From contig JASBVX010000002.1 of NCBI GenBank assembly GCA_029960865.1, forward strand, positions 1 to 20,312: 20,312 bases of DNA, in the 5' to 3' direction. This DNA is from Bacillota bacterium. GTDB taxonomy: Bacteria; Bacillota; Sulfobacillia; RBS10-35. The notes under the pieces were generated by a model, which did not search any database, was not told where the DNA came from, and saw only the letters and a program-made list of their open reading frames with translations. Below are positions 15,704 through 20,312 of the stretch, in pieces (position 1 is the stretch's first letter; every line of letters starts with the position of its first letter). The position numbers were made by a program, and so were the translations under genes.

Positions 15704-15722
15704 TTCTCCCCGGAGGAACCCC

Positions 15723-16445
15723 ATGACAGCCACTTGGGTCGTGTTGGCCGGCGGCGACCTGGCGGCCCCTTCCCTCATCCGTCAGCTGGTCCGGGAGGGA
15801 GCCTCCCTCCTTTGCGCCGACACCGGCGTCGATCATGCCCGGGCCCTTGGCCTCGTCCCCCAGGTGCTGGTGGGCGATTGGGATTCCGCCAGCCCCCAAA
15901 GCCTCCAGTGGGCCAAAGACCGCGGCGCAGAGATCCACACCCACCCCGTGGTGAAGGATGCCTCGGACCTGGAGCTGGCCTTCCAGTTCCTCCTTCAAAA
16001 ACATGGGCTGGAGGATCGCCACGGGACGCTAAGCAAAAAGGAGGCCGCCCCTTCACTGGAGCTTCACGTCTTCGGGGCCACCGGTGCTCGCCTGGATCAA
16101 ACCATGGCCTCCCTCTTGCTCCTGCCCCTCATGGAAGAAAAGGGGGTCACCGTCCATCTGCATGCCCCCGGCTGGCTGATCCGGGCCCTTGGCCCTTTCC
16201 GCCCTCGCCTCACCCTTCCCGCCCGCCCAGGGGCCCTCCTCTCCCTGGTACCTCTGGATCCATATTGCCGGGGCGTCACCCTGGAGGGAACCCGCTATCC
16301 CCTGCAAGAGGCCGTCCTTTCCCGCAGCTCCACCCTGGCCACCAGCAACGAAGTGAAAGAGTCTTCCGTCTCCGTCACCCTCCGGGAAGGCATCCTCCTT
16401 CTCTTCCTGGAGGAAAGGGACCCATCGAGCCCAAAGGAGGCATAA
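15723..16445 (+). CDS. thiN: Thiamine pyrophosphokinase
   Basis: Transfers pyrophosphate from ATP to thiamine to form the cofactor TPP in the cytoplasm. 240 residues. Family motifs: GDWDS (51-55), KDASDLE (78-84, usually KDxTDxE), GATGARLDQTMAS (118-130, usually GxxGxRxDHxLAN, here Gln in place of His) and TSNE (207-210). An insertion at about 97-112 between the KD-x-DLE and GATG motifs is not typical. The start is ATG at 15723 with GGAGG 6 nt upstream. It leads a two-gene unit with the ylxY-like gene. Confidence 0.93.
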   Translation: MTATWVVLAGGDLAAPSLIRQLVREGASLLCADTGVDHARALGLVPQVLVGDWDSASPQSLQWAKDRGAEIHTHPVVKDASDLELAFQFLLQKHGLEDRHGTLSKKEAAPSLELHVFGATGARLDQTMASLLLLPLMEEKGVTVHLHAPGWLIRALGPFRPRLTLPARPGALLSLVPLDPYCRGVTLEGTRYPLQEAVLSRSSTLATSNEVKESSVSVTLREGILLLFLEERDPSSPKEA

Positions 16446-16447
16446 GA

Positions 16448-16469
16448 CCTCCTCCCTGCCCATAGGAGG
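16448..16469 (+). promoter_or_regulatory. Inverted repeat covering the ylxY ribosome-binding site
   Basis: CCTCCT (16448-16453) can pair with AGGAGG (16464-16469), which is the Shine-Dalgarno site of the next gene. Translation of ylxY may depend on ribosomes leaving thiN, whose stop is 3 bases upstream. A 6-bp stem alone is weak evidence. Confidence 0.3.
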
Positions 16470-16474
16470 GGAGC

Positions 16475-17473
16475 ATGAAGGGGCACCTTTTGGCCTTTTC
16501 CCTCCTGGTCCTTTTCCTCTCCCTCTCTCTTTCCGCCTGCGCCTCCCATCCTCCCCGGGTGGCACCGGAGGTAACCCTGGAAGGCGAGCCTATCGGCGGT
16601 TTCACCGCCGAAGAGCTCCGCAAACGCCTGCTCCTGGCTGCCCCCCGCCTGGCCATGCCCCCCAAGGAACCTTCGCTCGACCCCGCCACCGGGGGCCTCA
16701 TCCCAGGCCTAGACGGCTGGCAACTGGACGTGGAGAAGACCCTCAGGGAAGCCCTTTCGGCCCCCCAAGGGGCGTCCCTTTCCTACCGATTTTCCCCTTG
16801 GCTCCCGCAAAAGACCCTCCAGGACCTTCCCCCCGCCCCCATCTACCGGGGGAATCCCGAGAAAAAGGCCATGGCCTTTCTCATCAATGTGGCCTGGGGC
16901 AATGAATGGATCCCCGATCTCCTGGCCCTTTTGGAAGAGGAACAGGGTTCCGCCACCTGGTTTCTTTTGGGGCGCTGGGCGGAAAAGAACCCCGAGCTGG
17001 CCGAAACCATCGCCCAGGCCGGCCAGGAGATCGCCAGCCACGGTTACCGGGATGGGGAGTGGGAGTCATACTCCCCCGAGGAGATCCGGGAAGACATTCT
17101 GAGGGCCGATGAAGCCATCCAAAAGGTCACGGGCCAAAAACCCCTCTGGTTCAGCACCCACAAAGGCATCGTGACGGAAACCATCCTGGCCACCGCCAGG
17201 GAGCTGGGCCATGAAACCATCCTCTGGAGCGCCGACACCGCCGACTGGATGGACTTGAGCGTCGAGGCCATGGTGGCCCGGGTGGAAAAACGCCTTCAAC
17301 CCGGGGTCCTCGTCCTGATGCACCCCACCCCCAAAACGGCAGCTGCCGCCCGGGAGATCCTCCGCCTCGGAAAAGAAAAGGGCCTCACCCTTCTCCCGCT
17401 CGGGGAGCTTCTTTCCCCCCGGCGCCTGGAGGAGCCTGGGCCCCTTGCGCCTCCCAAAGGCTCCCCACCGTGA
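16475..17473 (+). CDS. YlxY-like polysaccharide deacetylase-family lipoprotein, probably catalytically degenerate
   Basis: 332 residues. A lipoprotein signal peptide ends in the lipobox LSAC (Cys22). Residues 33-105 resemble small peptidoglycan-binding domains seen in VanW-type proteins (EPIGGFTAEEL, IPGLDGWQLDVEKTL). Residues 132-315 form a NodB-type domain closest to YlxY, with the family's INVAWGNE in place of the usual TFDDG metal motif. Also visible are SHGYRDGEW (188-196; the second metal-binding His of HxxxH is lost), FSTHKG instead of RPPYG, DTADW (254-258) and LMHP (281-284). Related genes are often annotated as sporulation proteins. Loss of several ligands suggests a binding or structural role. 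The start is ATG at 16475 with AGGAGGG 4 nt upstream. The stop is 6 bp from the convergent polX stop. Confidence 0.85.
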   Translation: MKGHLLAFSLLVLFLSLSLSACASHPPRVAPEVTLEGEPIGGFTAEELRKRLLLAAPRLAMPPKEPSLDPATGGLIPGLDGWQLDVEKTLREALSAPQGASLSYRFSPWLPQKTLQDLPPAPIYRGNPEKKAMAFLINVAWGNEWIPDLLALLEEEQGSATWFLLGRWAEKNPELAETIAQAGQEIASHGYRDGEWESYSPEEIREDILRADEAIQKVTGQKPLWFSTHKGIVTETILATARELGHETILWSADTADWMDLSVEAMVARVEKRLQPGVLVLMHPTPKTAAAAREILRLGKEKGLTLLPLGELLSPRRLEEPGPLAPPKGSPP

Positions 17474-17479
17474 CCACCC

Positions 17480-19120
17480 TCAGCCCCGTTCCGCCCGCCA
17501 CTGTCCAATCGCCTCAAGGCTCCAGGTATTCACCACATCCTCCGGCCGGGCGCCCGCCCGCCGGGCTTGCCATACCCCAAAGATCCTCAGATCCAGATCC
17601 TCCACCCGGTGGGCATCGGTATTGATGGCTAAGGGAAGCCCTTCCTGCAGGGCGGCCAAAGCAAGGGAAGCCGGGAGATCCAGCCGCATGGGGTTGGCGT
17701 TGATCTCCATGGCCACCCCCATTTCCCGGGCTTTTTGGAAGATCTTCTCCCAATCGGCTTCGTAGGAAGGCCTTCGGCCCAAAAGCCGTCCCGTGGGATG
17801 CCCCAGGACATCCACCTTTCCGCTGGAAAGGGCCCTCAAGATCCTCGCCGTCATCTCTGAGGGGGAAAGCTGGAACTGGCTGTGGATGGCAGCCACCACC
17901 CAGTCTAGGGAAAGGGATGGGGGCACATCCAGGGCGCCGCCGGGCAAGATGTCGGCTTCCGTCCCGTGGAGAAGGACCAGGTCCTTCAAGGACCCCTGGA
18001 GCTTCCCGATGGCCTCTTGCTGCCGCCGAAGCCTCTCTTCATCGAGACCCCTCGCCACCTTCAGGTGAGCCGAATGATCGGTGATGGCCAGATACCGATA
18101 CCCTCGCTCCCGGGCTCCCGCCGCCATGGCTTCCAGGCTGTCGGCACCGTCGCTTTCCGTGGTATGGGCATGGAGCTCTCCTTGGCACGGGGAAAGGGTC
18201 ACCAGAGAACCTCGAAAGCGCTGGGGAAAGGCGCGGATCTCCGGAAACATCCAAGGCTTTTTGAGAAAAGAAAAAACGGCTTCTTCTGCCGGCAAAGGCT
18301 TCAAGCCAAAGGGATCAAAGCTGGCCAAAAGATCCTCTGGGGGCGCAGGGAACCCCTGGGGAAGGGCCGGCAGGGGGGCCTTCTCCCCCTGGGGATCGGT
18401 CCAGTGGTAGAGGGCCCACCCAAAGGATGCGCGGCGGACCCAGCGCACCTCAAAGGACACCCCTTCGTAACTTCCTTCCACCTTGAAACCGAAGGGCCCC
18501 TCCTCGGCTTCCCCGGCGAGGATCTCCAAGATCCTTTGGACGTCCCCTCCCTGGGGCAGGGCCCCCACCAACAGGATCTTCTCCACCACAGGTTCCCTTC
18601 GGCGAAGGGCTCCCCCCTCCCAGAGGGCAAACCCCTTCTGCCTAAAGACCCCTTTGATGGTTTCCGCCACGGGCCAGGCTTTTCCCAAAAGGTAGCCGGG
18701 GGGCCTTTCCAGAAACGCCTTTGCCCCGTCCTTGAGGGCCCGGGCTTTTTTCTCTCCCAGGCCGGGAAGGGTCATCAGCTGCCCAAGGGATACTTGCGCC
18801 AGTTCCTTTGGACTGGCGATCCCATGGGTCCAAAGAGTCCTGGCCGTTCCCGGGCCCACCCCGGGAAGCTCCAAAAGATCCCACACCCCCTGGGGGATTC
18901 TCTCCCGCAGTTCCCGTTCCACCGCGGGTTCCCGGCCTTCCAAGAGAGCCGCCAGGGTCGCCGCCAGGCCCGGCCCGATCCCCGGCACCTGGGTGAGGTC
19001 CTCTTCGCTGGGCATCTTGCCCCACCGATCGAGGGAAGCGGCTGCCCGCCGGTAACCCATGGCCCGGCCTTCTTCCCCCAAAAGGACCCAGCCGTCGGCA
19101 TAAGAGCGCAGAGCCCGCAC
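17480..19120 (-). CDS. polX: PolX-family protein: degenerate DNA polymerase X domain plus intact PHP domain
   Basis: About 546 residues. The N-terminal part has the Pol X 8-kDa-like helices and helix-hairpin-helix motifs (VPGIGPGLA, LPGVGPGTA, LPGLGEKKA). The palm keeps GALRRRE, but the expected GDxDxLV carboxylates read VEKILLV and the third Asp reads FEVRW, so the polymerase triad is essentially lost. The C-terminal PHP phosphoesterase is well kept: ELHAHTTESDG, ITDHS, GTEADI, AIHSQF, GHPTGR, EINANP and NTDAHR. Active bacterial PolX fills gaps in base-excision repair and has a 3'-5' exonuclease in PHP. The start is uncertain: ATG at 19207 would overlap zapA by 80 nt; GTG at 19120 (7 nt after zapA) or a CTG near 19138 fit the family N-terminus better. 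Confidence 0.88.
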   Translation of the reverse strand: MRALRSYADGWVLLGEEGRAMGYRRAAASLDRWGKMPSEEDLTQVPGIGPGLAATLAALLEGREPAVERELRERIPQGVWDLLELPGVGPGTARTLWTHGIASPKELAQVSLGQLMTLPGLGEKKARALKDGAKAFLERPPGYLLGKAWPVAETIKGVFRQKGFALWEGGALRRREPVVEKILLVGALPQGGDVQRILEILAGEAEEGPFGFKVEGSYEGVSFEVRWVRRASFGWALYHWTDPQGEKAPLPALPQGFPAPPEDLLASFDPFGLKPLPAEEAVFSFLKKPWMFPEIRAFPQRFRGSLVTLSPCQGELHAHTTESDGADSLEAMAAGARERGYRYLAITDHSAHLKVARGLDEERLRRQQEAIGKLQGSLKDLVLLHGTEADILPGGALDVPPSLSLDWVVAAIHSQFQLSPSEMTARILRALSSGKVDVLGHPTGRLLGRRPSYEADWEKIFQKAREMGVAMEINANPMRLDLPASLALAALQEGLPLAINTDAHRVEDLDLRIFGVWQARRAGARPEDVVNTWSLEAIGQWRAERG

Positions 19121-19127
19121 CAGATCT

Positions 19128-19418
19128 TTAAGGTTCAGGCTCCTTCCCCTTTCCCGCCTCCTCCTGGCGCGCCCAAGCCTTTTCCAAAAGGCCCAAGGCC
19201 CGTTCATGTTCCTGGGAGAGTTTCTCCAGCTCCTCGGCGAAATGAAGGGCCGCCAGGATGGCCAGCTGCTGGGCCGTCGCCCGGGGATAGCGCTGGGCCA
19301 GGTCCCACATCCGGCTATCCACCAGCGAGGCCAGCCGCCGGATCCGCTCTTCGGGCGCTTCCCCTTTGAGGGTGTATTCCTGCTGATAGATGGTCACCTG
19401 AACCCGGTTGGTCGACAC
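19128..19418 (-). CDS. zapA: Cell division protein ZapA
   Basis: 96 residues. The N-terminal head VQVTIYQQEYTLKGEAPEE and the following RIRRLASLVDSRM, ATAQQLAILAALHFAEEL and a C-terminal coiled coil are typical of ZapA, which bundles FtsZ filaments at mid-cell. The start is GTG at 19418 with AGGGGG 9 nt upstream. It lies between an ABC-F gene and polX on the same strand; a zapA-polX-mutS2 neighbourhood is common in Firmicutes, here with polX and mutS2 separated by thiN-ylxY. Confidence 0.92.
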   Translation of the reverse strand: MSTNRVQVTIYQQEYTLKGEAPEERIRRLASLVDSRMWDLAQRYPRATAQQLAILAALHFAEELEKLSQEHERALGLLEKAWARQEEAGKGKEPEP

Positions 19419-19439
19419 CGGTGCTTTCCCCCTGCTCTT

Positions 19440-19449
19440 GCCAATTGGC
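19440..19449. repeat. 10-bp palindrome upstream of zapA
   Basis: GCCAATTGGC is a perfect palindrome in the 39-bp gap between the ABC-F stop and the zapA GTG. It could be a dimeric operator, but short palindromes occur by chance. Confidence 0.25.
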
Positions 19450-19457
19450 CTTGGGCT

Positions 19458-20312
19458 TCAATTTTCCTCTTCCAAAGCCCCCGCCTTTTGGCTCCAACTC
19501 CCGTACGCCTCCTGAAGCTCCGCCTCCACCGCCTCCAGGCGCAAAGCCAACTCCCGGGCCCTTTCGCCCTCCTGGTACGCCTCCGGCCGCCCTAGCTCCC
19601 TCTCCAGGAACGACCGCTCCCTTTCGAGGCGATCGATGGTCTCCTCCAGGGCCATGACCTCCCTTGCCAGGCGCTGGCGCTCATGCTTGCTGAGGCCCTT
19701 TTCTTCCTTCGTGGAAGGGGTTTCCCTCCCCCTCTGCGCCTCCTTTTGCGGGGAAGGATTTTCCCAAAGGGCCTCATACTGGCCCAGAAGGTCTTCTCCC
19801 TTCAGCTCCACCACCTCCTCATTCCGGGCTCCCAGGACCCAGAGGCGGGTCCCCAGGTGGAAGAGGGAGCGGTCATGGGTGACCAGGAAAAGGGTTCCGG
19901 GGAACGCCTGCAGGGCCTCCTCTAGCTCTTCCCGGGAAGGAAGGTCCAGGTGGTTGGTGGGCTCATCCAAAAGGAGCACATTGGCCCCTGCCAGCTGGAT
20001 CCGCAAAAGCTGCAGGCGCTGGCGCTCTCCCCCGGAAAGGACTGCCACCGGCTTTTCCACGTCGCTCCCTCGGAAAAGGAAGCGGGCCAGAAGCCTCCTG
20101 GCGTCCTCCACCGTGGGCGCTCCCAGATCCAGGATCACCTCCAGAAGATTCCGTTCATCCTCGGCAAACTCCTCTTCCTGCCTGAGGAAGGCCACGTGGG
20201 TCCCGGCGCCAAAGAGAAACTCCCCTTCCCTCCTCCCCGGCAAAGGTTCCCCGTGGAGCAGCCGCAACAGGGAGGATTTTCCCGATCCATTGGGCCCCGC
20301 GATGATGACCCG
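19458..20312 (-). CDS. ABC-F family ATPase, C-terminal cassette (partial, N-terminus outside window)
   Basis: 284 residues are visible, with the frame open to the right edge. The fragment starts just before Walker A (GPNGSGKSS), followed by the signature LSGGERQ (about 92-98), Walker B LLLDEPTNHLD (113-123) and the His switch VTHDR (144-148). A long charged helical C-terminus (about 195-284) matches the coiled-coil C-terminal domain of Uup/YfmR-like members. No membrane segments are seen, as expected for ABC-F proteins, which act on the ribosome. The lack of a second cassette downstream shows this is the C-terminal one. Which subfamily (YfmR, YdiF, antibiotic resistance) cannot be decided without the first half. 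Confidence 0.9.
   Translation of the reverse strand, partial: RVIIAGPNGSGKSSLLRLLHGEPLPGRREGEFLFGAGTHVAFLRQEEEFAEDERNLLEVILDLGAPTVEDARRLLARFLFRGSDVEKPVAVLSGGERQRLQLLRIQLAGANVLLLDEPTNHLDLPSREELEEALQAFPGTLFLVTHDRSLFHLGTRLWVLGARNEEVVELKGEDLLGQYEALWENPSPQKEAQRGRETPSTKEEKGLSKHERQRLAREVMALEETIDRLERERSFLERELGRPEAYQEGERARELALRLEAVEAELQEAYGSWSQKAGALEEEN

Noticed and set aside
16440..16475. Terminator between thiN and the ylxY-like gene
   Set aside because: The CCTCCT/AGGAGG pairing has no T-run and uses the ribosome site of the next gene, so it is not a terminator.
19120..19207. ATG at 19207 as polX start
   Set aside because: It would overlap zapA by 80 nt, adds an Arg-rich N-terminus not known for PolX, and has only a weak ribosome site.

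Overview
The window is a compact, GC-rich stretch of bacterial chromosome carrying almost only chromosomal core genes. I see no tRNA, rRNA, CRISPR array, insertion sequence or prophage. The gene set points to a spore-forming, Gram-positive (Firmicutes-type) lineage: a BofC-like protein, a SigI/RsgI pair, ThiN, YlxY, MutS2, ZapA and PolX occur together. RuvC is present although Bacilli usually resolve Holliday junctions with RecU, which favours a high-GC clostridial or deep-branching thermophile-like Firmicute over a classical Bacillus. The species cannot be told from this sequence. More than half of the genes appear to start with GTG or TTG, and no stretch longer than 300 bases lacks a gene.

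Layout. Positions 1-10565 are all on the minus strand, read right to left: tyrS, nadE, yebC, a bofC-like gene, ruvC, ruvA, ruvB, a DUF2905 membrane protein, sigI, rsgI, queA, tgt, and a methylmalonyl-CoA-mutase-like gene that runs off the left edge. Most junctions are overlaps or gaps of a few bases, so much of this is probably one or two operons. The bofC-ruvA-ruvB-queA-tgt backbone is the known Firmicutes order; sigI-rsgI is inserted between ruvB/DUF2905 and queA. At 10566-10639 lies a divergent promoter region. A class A penicillin-binding protein then runs on the plus strand (10640-13300) and meets mutS2 (minus) tail to tail with an 11-bp overlap. A second divergent region (15669-15722), containing a perfect 9-bp inverted repeat, separates mutS2 from the plus-strand pair thiN-ylxY. 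That pair converges on polX with only 6 bp between stops. The minus-strand set ABC-F ATPase (partial), zapA, polX closes the window.

Functions. DNA repair and recombination (ruvABC, mutS2, polX) and translation/tRNA modification (queA, tgt, tyrS, yebC, ABC-F) dominate, with envelope and division functions (PBP, YlxY, ZapA), cofactor synthesis (nadE, thiN) and regulation (SigI/RsgI). The most interesting points are degenerate or remodelled versions of known families: a PolX whose polymerase catalytic aspartates are replaced while its PHP domain is intact; a PBP with a C-terminal cupredoxin-like domain; an RsgI without the usual Asn-Pro cleavage motif and with a highly charged tail; a YlxY-type deacetylase missing metal ligands; and a MutA-like mutase subunit lacking the catalytic His, coupled to tgt. 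No wholly new multi-gene system was recognised.
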